Positions 8,032-17,732 of a stretch of 41,133 bases of DNA are shown in pieces. The stretch comes from Lactobacillus sp. (lineage in GTDB: Bacteria > Bacillota > Bacilli > Lactobacillales > Lactobacillaceae). How positions within the stretch are numbered: position 1 is the first letter of the stretch; the number at the start of each line of letters is the position of its first letter. The stretch lies in the NCBI RefSeq assembly GCF_014803895.1, contig NZ_JAAVAU010000003.1, positions 1 through 41,133 of the forward strand, given 5' to 3'. The notes under the pieces were generated by a model. The model saw only the letters and a program-made list of their open reading frames with translations, searched no databases and had not been told where the DNA came from. Made by a program: the position numbers and the translations under genes.

Positions 8032-8861
8032 TAATTGAATGGGTTATAAAAACGACCAGAATTAATTCTAAATAAAATGATAACAATTAAAATAAGAATA
8101 AATGCTAATGTAATTGTTAAATAATCAGCTAATTTAAAGGATTGTGTCACATACCAGGTTCGTTTTTTCTTTGAGCCAAAACGGCGTAGCTGCATAGCAG
8201 TACTAATAACATCAATTTTATCTAGACTTGAAAAAATTAGTGGCATTACAATATTTAAAGTACCATGAATTCTTTGGCTAAGATGAGCTTTTTTAGAAAG
8301 TTCATTACCTCGAGCTTGTTGAGCTGCTGAGATAGACCAATAAGAACTTTGAATATTAGGGATATAACGTAAAGCTAGAGATATAGAATAAGCAATTTTA
8401 TAAGAAACACCAATTTTATTCAAGCTAGCCGCAAATTGGCTCGGATTAGTTGTGAGTAAGAATAAAAGAACTAATGGAATAGAACAGATATACTTTAAGA
8501 TAACATTTAGTAAATAAAACAACTCTTGAGCGGTTAAGGTAAAGTATCCGGCACTGATTAGTACAGTTTTAGAATGATAAAGAGTTTGACCATAAGTGGG
8601 TTGAAAGATAAAGACAGCAATAATATTAATTAAAGCAAAAATCATAATGAATTTTATAATGAAAGAAATTTGAGACCATTTAATTTTTGCAATTTTTAAT
8701 AAAATTAATGAAAAGATACAGATTACTAATAAAAATCTTGTGTCAAAAGTTATCATACAAGAGATAGATACTAATAGTAGAAAAATCAATTTGGTTGTAG
8801 CATTAAGCCCATGAATAAAGCTGTTTCCAGGTTGATAACCTAAAATTTGTTCATCGTGCAT
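8031..8861 (-). CDS. ECF transporter transmembrane (T) component
   Basis: EcfT couples two ABC ATPase domains to a substrate-binding S component in energy-coupling factor vitamin transporters. The 276-residue protein starts MHDEQILGYQPGNSFIHGL. It has five to six membrane helices and the two coupling motifs, AAQQARG (about residue 180) and AMQLRRFG (about 225), which dock into the ATPases. I chose the ATG at 8861 because AGGAGG lies 7 bases upstream; a longer in-frame start at 8912 overlaps the upstream gene. It is third in the operon S - AA - T, ending at a strong palindromic terminator. Confidence 0.88.
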   Translation of the reverse strand: MHDEQILGYQPGNSFIHGLNATTKLIFLLLVSISCMITFDTRFLLVICIFSLILLKIAKIKWSQISFIIKFIMIFALINIIAVFIFQPTYGQTLYHSKTVLISAGYFTLTAQELFYLLNVILKYICSIPLVLLFLLTTNPSQFAASLNKIGVSYKIAYSISLALRYIPNIQSSYWSISAAQQARGNELSKKAHLSQRIHGTLNIVMPLIFSSLDKIDVISTAMQLRRFGSKKKRTWYVTQSFKLADYLTITLAFILILIVIILFRINSGRFYNPFN

Positions 8862-8880
8862 TGTGAACCTCCTAAAGATT

Positions 8881-10575
8881 TTAGTACTCGCTTTTAATAT
8901 AAGCTTCGACAAATTGATTTGGATCAGGTAATTGATAATATTGAGCTAAATTAAATAGACTTGTGCGTTTAAGTGAAGCTTTCTGTACTAGTTCAATATT
9001 TGTTAAAAGATTAAGTGGGGTTGTGTCTGCAATTAATTCCCCCTTAGCAAATGCTAAAGACCGATTAGTGTATTCCATCATTAAATGCATATCATGAGTA
9101 ATAATCATAATAGTCTTACCTTGTTGATTAAGCTCTCTTAAGAATTTCATTATTTCTGTGTAGGTTTTCCAATCTTGACCAGCAGTTGGTTCATCAAGAA
9201 TAAGTAAGTCAGGTTCTAATACTAAAATAGCGGCAATAGTGACTCGCTTTTTTTGACCAAAACTTAAAGCTGAAATTGGCCAATGTCGAAAAGGATAAAG
9301 ACCACATACTTTTAAAGTACTAATGACACGTTTTTTAATTTCATCTTCACTTATGTTTCTTAAGCGCAGCCCCAATGCTACTTCATCAAAAATCATTTTT
9401 TGTGAAATCATTTGATTGGGATCTTGCATTACGTAACCAATTTTTTCTGCTCGTTCTTTAATAGAAAGATTGGCAAGATTTTGACCTTTAAAAGTAATAT
9501 TACCTGAATAGGGAATAAACCCACAAATTGTCCGACAAAGTGTAGTTTTTCCAGCCCCATTTTGTCCAACTATTGAGATGAAATCTCCTTGGTTAATAGT
9601 GGCGGAAATATCATGTAAGGGATAAGATTGAGTTTTACTGTAGCGGTGACCAACTTGATTAAGTACAAGTAAAGAATTTTTCTTTTTATGAGTAGTATTT
9701 TTAAAGTTAGAATGAGCCCAGTTTTGTAATTTACTACTTATTTGAGGATTTTTAGGTAATGCTAAAATATTATCTAGTTTGTCAATTTTCCTTAAGTCTA
9801 CTCCTGCTTTTTCCATTGCAGTAAGATATAGGGGAGGTCGAACTCCTGCTTTTTCTAGGTTATTGGTGTGCAATAATTTGTTAGGAGAAGTATCAGAGAT
9901 AATTTTCCCATCATCTACTAGTACTATTCGATCGACCGGCTGAGTTAAAACTTCTTCAAGGCGATGTTCGATAATAATTACGGTAGCATTTAATTCCCGC
10001 TGGATTGAGTTAATAACTGCCATTGTTTTTTCACCAGCTGCAGGATCTAAATTAGCTAAAGGTTCATCAAATAAAAGAATAGGAGATTCGTCAACTAAAA
10101 CCCCAGCGAGGGCAACTATTTGTTTTTGACCGCCTGAGAGAGCTTGCGGAGATTGATGCAAAAGATTGGTAATATTCAATTTTTTAGCCCATTTTTTAAT
10201 AGTTTCCTTCATCTTATCTTGATTTTTACAATCATTTTCAAGTGAAAAGGCAATATCTTCACCAACTGTCAGACCAATAAATTGGCTATCAGAATCTTGT
10301 AAAATAGTTGAGGTAGTAAAAGAAAGATCAAAAATTGATGTTTGCGTTATATTTTTACCATTAATAGTGCAAGTTCCTTTTATTTCTCCCTCGTCAATTT
10401 CTGGAATAAGGCCATTTAAACATTTCCCAATTGTGGATTTGCCACTTCCAGAGGGACCAGCAATTAAGATTTTTTCGCCAGGCTGAATAGCTAGATTAAT
10501 ATGTTTAAGCGTAGGTTCAGCTTGACTTACATATTTAAAAGAAAAGTCTTTAAATTCAATAATTGGTTTATTCAT
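8881..10575 (-). CDS. ECF transporter ATPase, two ABC domains fused (YkoD-like)
   Basis: 564 residues with two complete ABC ATPase domains in one chain. Domain 1 (about 1-240) has Walker A GPSGSGKST, signature LSGGQKQ, Walker B ILLFDEP and the switch His (IIEHRLEE). Domain 2 (about 300-540) has GQNGAGKTT, a variant signature LSFGQKKR, LLILDEP and ITHDMH. Fused duplicates of this kind power ECF importers for vitamins or thiamine precursors. The start ATG at 10575 is one base from the S-component stop, and the T gene follows 19 bases after its own stop. Domain 2 has Phe in place of the second residue of the canonical LSGGQ, a common variant in this family. Confidence 0.9.
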   Translation of the reverse strand: MNKPIIEFKDFSFKYVSQAEPTLKHINLAIQPGEKILIAGPSGSGKSTIGKCLNGLIPEIDEGEIKGTCTINGKNITQTSIFDLSFTTSTILQDSDSQFIGLTVGEDIAFSLENDCKNQDKMKETIKKWAKKLNITNLLHQSPQALSGGQKQIVALAGVLVDESPILLFDEPLANLDPAAGEKTMAVINSIQRELNATVIIIEHRLEEVLTQPVDRIVLVDDGKIISDTSPNKLLHTNNLEKAGVRPPLYLTAMEKAGVDLRKIDKLDNILALPKNPQISSKLQNWAHSNFKNTTHKKKNSLLVLNQVGHRYSKTQSYPLHDISATINQGDFISIVGQNGAGKTTLCRTICGFIPYSGNITFKGQNLANLSIKERAEKIGYVMQDPNQMISQKMIFDEVALGLRLRNISEDEIKKRVISTLKVCGLYPFRHWPISALSFGQKKRVTIAAILVLEPDLLILDEPTAGQDWKTYTEIMKFLRELNQQGKTIMIITHDMHLMMEYTNRSLAFAKGELIADTTPLNLLTNIELVQKASLKRTSLFNLAQYYQLPDPNQFVEAYIKSEY

Positions 10576-10576
10576 T

Positions 10577-11143
10577 TTAATATTCTTTCTTTAAACTTCC
10601 TTTTTTTATTTTAGTACCAGCGTATGCTTTTAATAGAATAGTTCCCAAAATTAACGTAGAAATTGAGTTAACTATTGTAGCACTAATTCCTTGCAAAAAT
10701 ACTTTATTAGCGGGTTCACTATAAATTAAAATATCACCAATTGGTGCAATTACTAGCCAACTGAAGGCATTCGCAAAAACTTGAACAATATTGAAAAAAA
10801 TTATTTGTTTAGGAGAAAAAATACCATTTTTTAAATCAAGAAATTTATTACCATAAATTCCGACTACAAAACCTAGCATACCAGTGGCTAATACCCAGCT
10901 CCACCAAGTTTGTCCGTACATTAGAAAATCAGAGAGGGTGTGACCAATAAAACCTACGCTAAAACCAACTTTAGGCCCATAAATCGTAGCTAGTAGAACT
11001 AAAAATGGGTAAACAATTTCAATATTTGTATTAGGAATTCCTGTTGGAATAGAAGTAAAACGAGCTAAAATAACATAGATAGCAGTTCCTATACCAATGG
11101 CAACAACATTACGTACTGAAGTTGAGGTTTTTGTTTTATTCAT
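10577..11143 (-). CDS. ECF transporter substrate-binding (S) component, UPF0397 family
   Basis: 188 residues, five to six membrane helices, with the family hallmark FTSIPTGIPNTNIEIVYPFL followed by GFSVGFIGHTLSDFLMYGQT. These match UPF0397, an ECF-type S component family of uncertain substrate; vitamin or cofactor precursors are proposed for relatives. It is the first gene of a dedicated ECF operon with ATPase and T component. The start at 11143 follows a short leader with no riboswitch-like structure. Its promoter contains a perfect palindrome between -35 and -10, so regulation by a DNA-binding protein is likely. Confidence 0.85.
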   Translation of the reverse strand: MNKTKTSTSVRNVVAIGIGTAIYVILARFTSIPTGIPNTNIEIVYPFLVLLATIYGPKVGFSVGFIGHTLSDFLMYGQTWWSWVLATGMLGFVVGIYGNKFLDLKNGIFSPKQIIFFNIVQVFANAFSWLVIAPIGDILIYSEPANKVFLQGISATIVNSISTLILGTILLKAYAGTKIKKGSLKKEY

Positions 11144-11178
11144 TTTAAAATCTCTTTCGTTATTCTATTGATAAACTC

Positions 11179-11207
11179 AATTTAGAGAAAATTTTCTCAT
11201 TCGTCAA
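11179..11207 (-). promoter_or_regulatory. ECF operon promoter with a palindromic operator in the spacer
   Basis: Read on the minus strand: TTGACG (-35, plus 11202-11207), a 17-bp spacer and TAAATT (-10, plus 11179-11184). The spacer contains the perfect 14-bp palindrome GAGAAAATTTTCTC (11185-11198). A protein bound there would block RNA polymerase. Confidence 0.6.
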
Positions 11208-11246
11208 GGAGTCTAATTAATGTAAACGGATACTGGGCTAAAAAGG

Positions 11247-11275
11247 TTATCAGATAGATAAAATTTGTTTATAAT
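11247..11275 (+). promoter_or_regulatory. Promoter of the DUF4767 lipoprotein - pyrR operon
   Basis: TTATCA (11247-11252), a 17-bp spacer and TATAAT (11270-11275), 60 bases before the lipoprotein start. Confidence 0.55.
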
Positions 11276-11334
11276 AGTCGTTCAGGACATAAAACATGGT
11301 AAGATTAAAACTATAATTATGAAGAGGTGATACA

Positions 11335-12502
<1,168 letters not shown>

Positions 12503-12521
12503 ATAAATAGTATTTATTAAT

Positions 12522-12575
12522 AAAAAAATCAGATGAGCGGTATTTTTGATAAAACGTGCTAATCTGATTTTTTTA
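12522..12575. terminator. Bidirectional terminator between pyrR and the metal-binding lipoprotein
   Basis: AAAAAATCAGATGAGC and GCTAATCTGATTTTTT form a 16-bp stem with one mismatch and a 20-base loop, flanked by A and T runs. It serves both convergent genes. Confidence 0.8.
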
Positions 12576-12588
12576 GTTATAATTAAAT

Positions 12589-13482
12589 TTATTTTTTAGC
12601 GACTTTGGCTAAATTTTCGTAATTTTGGGTAATCCACTTCAAATAAGTAGTGCCGTTTGGCATGGTTTCTCTAACTGAAAGGATAGGTATATTCTTAGCT
12701 TGAGCTTTTTTGATAAAACTGGAAACAGTTGAACTTTCTACTTGAGTATTATTCACAAAGAAAGCAATCTTTTTACCAGCAATATCTTTGTTCATCTTGT
12801 TGATGACTTGTGGTGTTGGATCTGTCCCCTTTTCGATTGCATCTTCGAAATCTTTATCGCCAATTTTGAATCCAGTAGCTGATAATGCATAATCAAAAAC
12901 AGGTTCACTTACAAAAACAGGCTTGCTGTTTTTGCCATTGATTTTATTAGCAATAGTTTGAACTTTGTGAATTTTAGCAATATATTTTTTGCCATTTTCT
13001 TTATAGTAAGAAGCATGTTTCTTATCTAATTTAGAAAGTTGTTCAACTAAATAGTTGGTATATTGAACAGGCATATTTAAATCATACCAAATATGGGGAT
13101 TAGCATTACTTTTAAGTTTCATGATATCATTCCCCACTTTAATGACTTTTTTACCACTCGCATCAGCTAATTTGTCAAGCCAACTATCATAGCCTAAACC
13201 GTTAGCTACAATAATATCAGCATTTTGAATATTTTTAGCATCACTAGTTTTAGGCTCAAAATCATGTGGATCTACATCGCCTGTAACAATGGCTTGAGCA
13301 TTACCGTATTTACCAACAATATTATTCGCAATATCCGCATAAATATTGGTACTAGTTACAATAGAGATTTTATTATCCTTTGAAGATTTTGAGGAGGTGG
13401 AATTAGAATTACCACAGCCTGTAAGGATAACTAAAACTAGCGCTAAAATTGAAAATAAACTAAATAATTTTTTCTTATTCAT
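12589..13482 (-). CDS. Metal-binding ABC transporter substrate lipoprotein (ZnuA/TroA family)
   Basis: 297 residues. The lipobox LTGC (Cys about 23) anchors it outside the membrane. It has the cluster A-I fold for zinc or manganese: TSTNIYADIANNIVG, metal ligands in VDPHDFEP and NPHIWYD, a SEPVFDYAL segment where relatives often have a His, and VRETMPNGTTYLKW near the end. The His-rich loop of many zinc proteins is absent. It stands alone: no ATPase or permease lies nearby, so it must borrow a transporter encoded elsewhere. The best ribosome site (AAAGGAG) is about 13 bases before the ATG, which is long. The promoter carries two strong dyads that suggest control by a metal-dependent repressor. 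Confidence 0.85.
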   Translation of the reverse strand: MNKKKLFSLFSILALVLVILTGCGNSNSTSSKSSKDNKISIVTSTNIYADIANNIVGKYGNAQAIVTGDVDPHDFEPKTSDAKNIQNADIIVANGLGYDSWLDKLADASGKKVIKVGNDIMKLKSNANPHIWYDLNMPVQYTNYLVEQLSKLDKKHASYYKENGKKYIAKIHKVQTIANKINGKNSKPVFVSEPVFDYALSATGFKIGDKDFEDAIEKGTDPTPQVINKMNKDIAGKKIAFFVNNTQVESSTVSSFIKKAQAKNIPILSVRETMPNGTTYLKWITQNYENLAKVAKK

Positions 13483-13508
13483 AAATATATGAAATCTCCT
13501 TTAAAATT

Positions 13509-13574
13509 TGATTTAGCTATTATCTAAATCATATCAGAATACATGAAATATTAATATTAGTCAATAATATTAAT
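13509..13574 (-). promoter_or_regulatory. Promoter of the metal-binding lipoprotein with two dyads
   Basis: On the minus strand TTGACT (plus 13559-13564), a 17-bp spacer and TATTCT (plus 13536-13541) form the promoter. The -35 lies in the loop and edges of an inverted repeat with 10-bp arms ATTAATATTA/TAATATTAAT (13550-13574). A second dyad, TGATTTAG-N7-CTAAATCA (13509-13531), covers the expected start of transcription. Neither is the TTAAC-type AdcR box. Confidence 0.6.
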
Positions 13575-13624
13575 TGTTTCATATTATAAATGAGAACAAT
13601 TTTTGTAGATTTATAAAAGTTTAT

Positions 13625-13630
13625 TATAAT
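13625..13630 (+). promoter_or_regulatory. -10 element of the second DUF4767 lipoprotein
   Basis: TATAAT about 48 bases before the ATG. Upstream TTTTGT (13602-13607) at 17 bp is a weak -35. Confidence 0.45.
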
Positions 13631-13677
13631 TATGATAGGATTAATATGTAAAGAAAATTTAATTAGGAGAAAGTAAT

Positions 13678-14322
13678 ATGAAAAAGGTAATTTTATTAGG
13701 TGCAATGGCTTTAGCTCTGTCTGCTACTATGGCAGGGTGTGGGCAAGTTAAAGTATCTAATGATGGAAATAATATTATTGTTGGTAAAGATAAAAAATCT
13801 ACTGAAAAGAGTAGTGAAAAGTCTACTGAAAAAAGTCAAGCAGCTGCTCAATCGAAGAAGTTAGAAAAAGAGCTCAAAGAAAAACAAACTAAAGAAGAAC
13901 AAGAACAAGCTAAGGTAACGTGGACTGAAAAAAAGGACGCACACTTAACTGATGCAATGAGAGCGTTGGGGAAAAAGCGTAAGGTAACCTATACTAAATA
14001 TGATGGCAAAAATGCTCTAAAAGTTGCAAATACTCGTATTTATCCGGATACTTTCAAAAAAGATAAGTTTTATTTAAATGGTAAAAAGATCAGTATTGGT
14101 TGGAGTCCTCAAGGTGGGGATACTTATAGTTACAAGGTACTTTCAATCTATAATCGTGACTTAGGCAGTGGTAAGCATGCGACTTATTTATTCTGTCTAC
14201 ATGATAAAAAGCCTGTTGTTTTAGTTGATAGTGCTGTTAAAAGCGGTAATATCACTTTAACTAAGAGTACGGATAAAGACTTAAATAAGAACTTTACGGA
14301 TGTTATGAATGGTGACGTTTAA
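13678..14322 (+). CDS. DUF4767-type lipoprotein (second paralog)
   Basis: 214 residues with lipobox MAGC (Cys about 21), a Lys/Glu/Ser-rich spacer with repeated STEKS-like units (about 40-90), and a C-terminal domain with NGKKISIGWSPQGGDTYSYK and ATYLFCLHDKKPVVLVDS. This domain is shared with the lipoprotein at 11335, so the two are paralogs separated by pyrR and the metal-binding lipoprotein. The charged spacer suggests it reaches through the cell wall. Function unknown. TAGGAGAAAG precedes the ATG. Confidence 0.75.
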   Translation: MKKVILLGAMALALSATMAGCGQVKVSNDGNNIIVGKDKKSTEKSSEKSTEKSQAAAQSKKLEKELKEKQTKEEQEQAKVTWTEKKDAHLTDAMRALGKKRKVTYTKYDGKNALKVANTRIYPDTFKKDKFYLNGKKISIGWSPQGGDTYSYKVLSIYNRDLGSGKHATYLFCLHDKKPVVLVDSAVKSGNITLTKSTDKDLNKNFTDVMNGDV

Positions 14323-14424
14323 TAAGATTTGCTTGAATTAACCACTTGAAGGTCTTATGATAGTCGTGTCAGAAGAATTATTAAAAGATAAGTAGTTTTT
14401 ACTTTTAAGAAAGAAGTAGTTTTT

Positions 14425-15069
14425 ATGGAAATTACACTTTGGTTAGATTATGCTTGTCCATATTGTTATGTAGATTTTACACGTTTACAGGAAGTAATTA
14501 AGGATTCAGAATTAAGTAATATTAAGATTAATCTTCATGCTGCACAAATTGATAAAGATGCACCACAACGTGCTGAAGATACAACTGGTAACTTATTAGC
14601 TAAGCAAGAAAATTTATCTAAAGCTGAAGTAGATAAAAGATTTGAATCCATTAAAAAGCTTGGTGAATCAGCTAATTTAGATATTAAGTATGCTGATACT
14701 CTTAATACTAATACTATGGATGCTCACCGTTTGGTGCAATGGGTTGAGCATGATAAAAAAGATAATGAAAAGGCAATCAAGCTGGCTAACTTATTATTTA
14801 AAGCTTATTTTACAGAAAATCGCGAATTAGCTAATCATGAAGTATTAATTGATCGGGCAGTAAAAGTTGGACTTGATCATGATGAAGTTGAAAAATTTCT
14901 TAATACTAACGAATATCGTGATTTAGTTATTGAACAAGAAAATATATTAAGTGATAAAGGAATTAATTCAGTACCTTTTATGATAATAAATGGTAAGGAA
15001 TTTAAAGATGTGCAGGAATCTGAAACTTTAAAGAGAATTATTAATAGTGCTTATTATAAACAAGCATAA
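14425..15069 (+). CDS. DsbA-family (FrnE-like) thioredoxin-fold oxidoreductase, cytosolic
   Basis: 214 residues with the redox motif CPYC at about 11-14 (WLDYACPYCYVDF), a long helical insertion and the cis-Pro loop SVPFMIINGKEF near residue 185. This arrangement matches the DsbA-like thioredoxin domain of the FrnE / 2-hydroxychromene-2-carboxylate isomerase group. There is no signal peptide, so it works in the cytosol, probably in thiol or oxidative-stress chemistry; its partner is not known. The ribosome site (AAGAAAG) is weak. It is monocistronic with a terminator after it. Confidence 0.8.
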   Translation: MEITLWLDYACPYCYVDFTRLQEVIKDSELSNIKINLHAAQIDKDAPQRAEDTTGNLLAKQENLSKAEVDKRFESIKKLGESANLDIKYADTLNTNTMDAHRLVQWVEHDKKDNEKAIKLANLLFKAYFTENRELANHEVLIDRAVKVGLDHDEVEKFLNTNEYRDLVIEQENILSDKGINSVPFMIINGKEFKDVQESETLKRIINSAYYKQA

Positions 15070-15078
15070 TATAAATTT

Positions 15079-15119
15079 AAAAGAGCTATGGTATATGGAT
15101 ACAATACCAGTAGCTCTTT
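15079..15119 (+). terminator. Terminator of the DsbA-like gene
   Basis: AAAGAGCTATGGTAT pairs with ATACCAGTAGCTCTTT (one mismatch) around a short loop. Confidence 0.75.
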
Positions 15120-15161
15120 ATTAGTTGCATTTATTTAATTATTTAGTATAAATATTGAACA

Positions 15162-15647
15162 TCAACTTATTAAAATAGGCATAAGATTTCGAATAATTAC
15201 TAAAAGAATCGGAATGCAAATACCTTTTGCAATTTGATGATTATAAGAAAAGTAGCTCAGACAAAAAGTAGAGAAGAGTAGTAAAAGAATTAAAAAGGTT
15301 GAAATGGTTCCGAATGCTAAGGTAAAAGTTATTAAATGAATTAAGAGAATTCCAAGGAAATATTGGGCTAAGTAAGGAGAAAGTTTAGTTATTTTGCTTT
15401 TAAACGCTAGAGTGCGAAAAATAATAAAATTGTTTACTGATGAGAAAGTAGTACTTGCTAACAAAATACTTAACCAGTCAAAGATAAATATTAAGCCGTT
15501 AAGAGACCTTAACAGAAGAGTTTTGTTATACCAACCATAAGTTATTAAAAATAAAGTTCTATTTGAAAGAGATTGAGTTATTTTTACTTCGATCAAAAAG
15601 ATAGCCAAAAAAAGAGTAAAAGAAAAATAAACTTTATTAATTTTCAT
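15162..15647 (-). CDS. Small polytopic membrane protein, last gene of the ABC operon
   Basis: 161 residues, almost entirely hydrophobic, with about four to five membrane segments. No family recognised. Its ATG at 15647 overlaps the end of the ATPase gene by 11 bases, implying translational coupling. By position it may be a further permease-like or immunity subunit of the transporter. That is inference. Confidence 0.6.
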   Translation of the reverse strand: MKINKVYFSFTLFLAIFLIEVKITQSLSNRTLFLITYGWYNKTLLLRSLNGLIFIFDWLSILLASTTFSSVNNFIIFRTLAFKSKITKLSPYLAQYFLGILLIHLITFTLAFGTISTFLILLLLFSTFCLSYFSYNHQIAKGICIPILLVIIRNLMPILIS

Positions 15648-16236
15648 TTACAAGTACTCCGTCACTTAACTTATAAAAGTGAGTATAAGGTATTTCATGA
15701 ATTTCATCGTGACTAGCAACAATAATAGTTTTATTTTCTTTTTTTAATTTTTTAAGTAGAGAAGCAAATTGATGAATGCTATCAGGATCTAGTCCACGAG
15801 TAGGTTCGTCAAATAAAATAAGGTTTTGATCTTCCATAACGGCTTGGATAATACCAATTTTTTGCCGCATACCAATAGAATATTTTCGAATAGCTTGTCG
15901 ATCATCTGGATCTAAATAAAAAAATTCTAAAAGTTGTCGAACTGTACTGTCATTATAGTTGTGTCGTAGATTAGCTAAAAATTGAAGATTGGATAATCCT
16001 GTTTCATATTCTAAAAAACCAGGATTTTCAATTAAAGCCCCAATATAGGTGTTATTATCAAACGTTATACTGCCACTATCTGCTTTAAGCAAGCCTGTAA
16101 TAATTTTAAAAATGGTAGATTTTCCCGAGCCATTACGACCGGCGATATGGATTAACTGTCCTGGCTTAGTGGTTAGATTAATATCTTTAAGAACCTGTTT
16201 ATTTTTAAATGATTTTTGAAGATTTGAAATTTGCAT
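15637..16236 (-). CDS. ABC transporter ATP-binding protein
   Basis: 199 residues from the ATG at 16236 (GAAAGG 8 bases upstream; a longer frame to 16281 runs back into the permease gene). It has Walker A GRNGSGKST, Q-loop region ALIENPGFLEYETG, a divergent signature YSIGMRQKIG, Walker B LILFDEPTRGLDP and switch His ASHDEIHEI. The IENP motif and the short length are typical of ATPases of ABC-2 type exporters for peptides, bacteriocin immunity or drugs. It sits between two permease-like genes and a third small membrane protein. It is probably controlled by the kinase/regulator pair encoded just upstream. Confidence 0.88.
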   Translation of the reverse strand: MQISNLQKSFKNKQVLKDINLTTKPGQLIHIAGRNGSGKSTIFKIITGLLKADSGSITFDNNTYIGALIENPGFLEYETGLSNLQFLANLRHNYNDSTVRQLLEFFYLDPDDRQAIRKYSIGMRQKIGIIQAVMEDQNLILFDEPTRGLDPDSIHQFASLLKKLKKENKTIIVASHDEIHEIPYTHFYKLSDGVLVNEN

Positions 16237-16250
16237 AAAGAGCCTTTCTA

Positions 16251-16820
16251 TTAAATATAAATATGGTGCATAGCACGCCAAAGAGGATCAAAATACTTAC
16301 TATAGTGAATAATTAAGTAATTAGTTTCAAGAGTTTGATGATAGAAAATATTAATAAAGAGAATTAATAATAGCCAAATAACTGGATATTTTGAATTATA
16401 AATTAAAATTAGCCCCCAAGTTAAAATAGCCAAGATAATAAAATGAAGAATAATAATCAAGCTGCCATAAATTGGATTTCCATATTTAAAGGCAAGAGAA
16501 TTAGTAAGAATAAACGGTAAAAATAGTCCGAGAATAAATAAAATTAAATTGGTACCTACAGATAAGCAAAGTTGATAGATGAATAAGGATTGCATTTTGC
16601 GAACAATAATTAGGGAACGAATTTTTTTGAAATAAAATATTTCCCAAGCAACTAAAAGTAGGAAGAACGTCTGATAATAAGTTGAAAGTCCATGTTGATG
16701 AATAAATAGATAGGGTAAATCATTACTTGCTCTGGTCAGAAAAATAAAAAGTCCAAAAATAATTCCTAATATTAATGAAAATACTGCAAAGGTTATAAAT
16801 GTTCTTTTAATTTTTGCCAT
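16251..16820 (-). CDS. ABC-2-like permease subunit, unrecognised family
   Basis: 189 residues with about five to six hydrophobic helices. No family motif recognised. The start (16820, with GGAGA about 8 bases upstream) lies 14 bases inside the end of the preceding permease gene, and the ATPase gene starts 14 bases after its stop. It is therefore part of one translationally coupled transporter operon. Probably a transmembrane subunit. Confidence 0.65.
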   Translation of the reverse strand: MAKIKRTFITFAVFSLILGIIFGLFIFLTRASNDLPYLFIHQHGLSTYYQTFFLLLVAWEIFYFKKIRSLIIVRKMQSLFIYQLCLSVGTNLILFILGLFLPFILTNSLAFKYGNPIYGSLIIILHFIILAILTWGLILIYNSKYPVIWLLLILFINIFYHQTLETNYLIIHYSKYFDPLWRAMHHIYI

Positions 16821-17658
16821 ATTTAAGTCTCCGTTTTTTCCAGATAACAGCTAGAACAAGAGCTAAACAAATATAAAATACAGCCGAAAGGATGAATTGA
16901 AGATAATAATTTATTGGGTATGCTAGACCATAAAAGGTGGTAAAACCGGGAGATACTAATGCTTCTGGAAAGAGAGTGCCACTAATAACCATAACTAGAG
17001 AGTTCCGATTTCCAAAAACTGAAATTAATAAGGTAATAATTAAGAAAAAGAGAAATCCACTAGGAATAGAAAAAATTATCTTTGGAATATATAAGTTCAG
17101 AGCAAAAATAAACATTGAATAAATTCTCCAACCTAACGCGTTTAAAGCGATAAGAGAAACTACTTCGATTAATGTATTATTTGAAAAAGAAGGGGCACCA
17201 ACTTCTTTAAAATAACCATTAACAGAATAGTTAATTCCTGAAAGAGTTAAGTTAACAAAAATAATTTCATAAATACTGGTAAAAAGGGAAAGTAAAAATC
17301 CACCTAGAAATGAAGAAAGAAGCCCTTTCTTTAAGTATTTTGAATAGGATATTCTTTGGGGTAAAAAATTAAATGTGGCGTTGTCTTTTTGATAAATATA
17401 AAAGAGTGAGCCAAAAAGTGGGATAATTATGAAACTTACAATAGTATAGATAAGGCCTGGTGTAGTAAAAGGAGGATCTTGTGAAAGTTGGATGTGTACA
17501 AATGAATTCAATCCTTGGAAAGGATTGGTTCTATTTAGTTTTCTAATTTGAACTAATAAAGAATGTTCTTCTTGCCAGTAACTGAATAGGTAAAAATTAA
17601 GGGTAATAAAATAAATAGAAAAAAGAAGGGCTAAAATTCTTTTAGTATTTTTGAGCAT
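16807..17658 (-). CDS. ABC-2-like permease subunit, first gene of the transporter set
   Basis: 283 residues. An N-terminal helix, a large extracytoplasmic loop (about 30-75) and five further helices ending in a basic tail (KKRRLKYGKN) give the outline of an ABC-2 permease, as in multidrug or lantibiotic-immunity exporters. I cannot place it in a named family. It follows a 16-codon mini-gene and a hairpin, and overlaps the next permease gene. AAAGGAC about 9 bases upstream supports the ATG at 17658. Confidence 0.65.
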   Translation of the reverse strand: MLKNTKRILALLFSIYFITLNFYLFSYWQEEHSLLVQIRKLNRTNPFQGLNSFVHIQLSQDPPFTTPGLIYTIVSFIIIPLFGSLFYIYQKDNATFNFLPQRISYSKYLKKGLLSSFLGGFLLSLFTSIYEIIFVNLTLSGINYSVNGYFKEVGAPSFSNNTLIEVVSLIALNALGWRIYSMFIFALNLYIPKIIFSIPSGFLFFLIITLLISVFGNRNSLVMVISGTLFPEALVSPGFTTFYGLAYPINYYLQFILSAVFYICLALVLAVIWKKRRLKYGKN

Positions 17659-17680
17659 AGTTTTGTCCTTTAAAGTAATA

Positions 17681-17706
17681 AAGAAGGAAATAAATTCCTT
17701 CTTTTA
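17681..17706 (-). terminator. Leaky terminator or attenuator between the mini-gene and the transporter
   Basis: Read on the minus strand, AAAGAAGGAA and TTCCTTCTTT form a 10-bp stem with a 5-base loop, followed by ATTAC rather than a clean T run. It would let only part of the transcripts reach the transporter, or stabilise an mRNA end. Confidence 0.5.
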
Positions 17707-17732
17707 TTTATTATCTGCACTAAAATGGAGTT

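Noticed and set aside
11144..11334. Vitamin riboswitch in front of the ECF operon
   Set aside because: The leader is too short after the promoter for a TPP, FMN or cobalamin aptamer and shows no conserved core.
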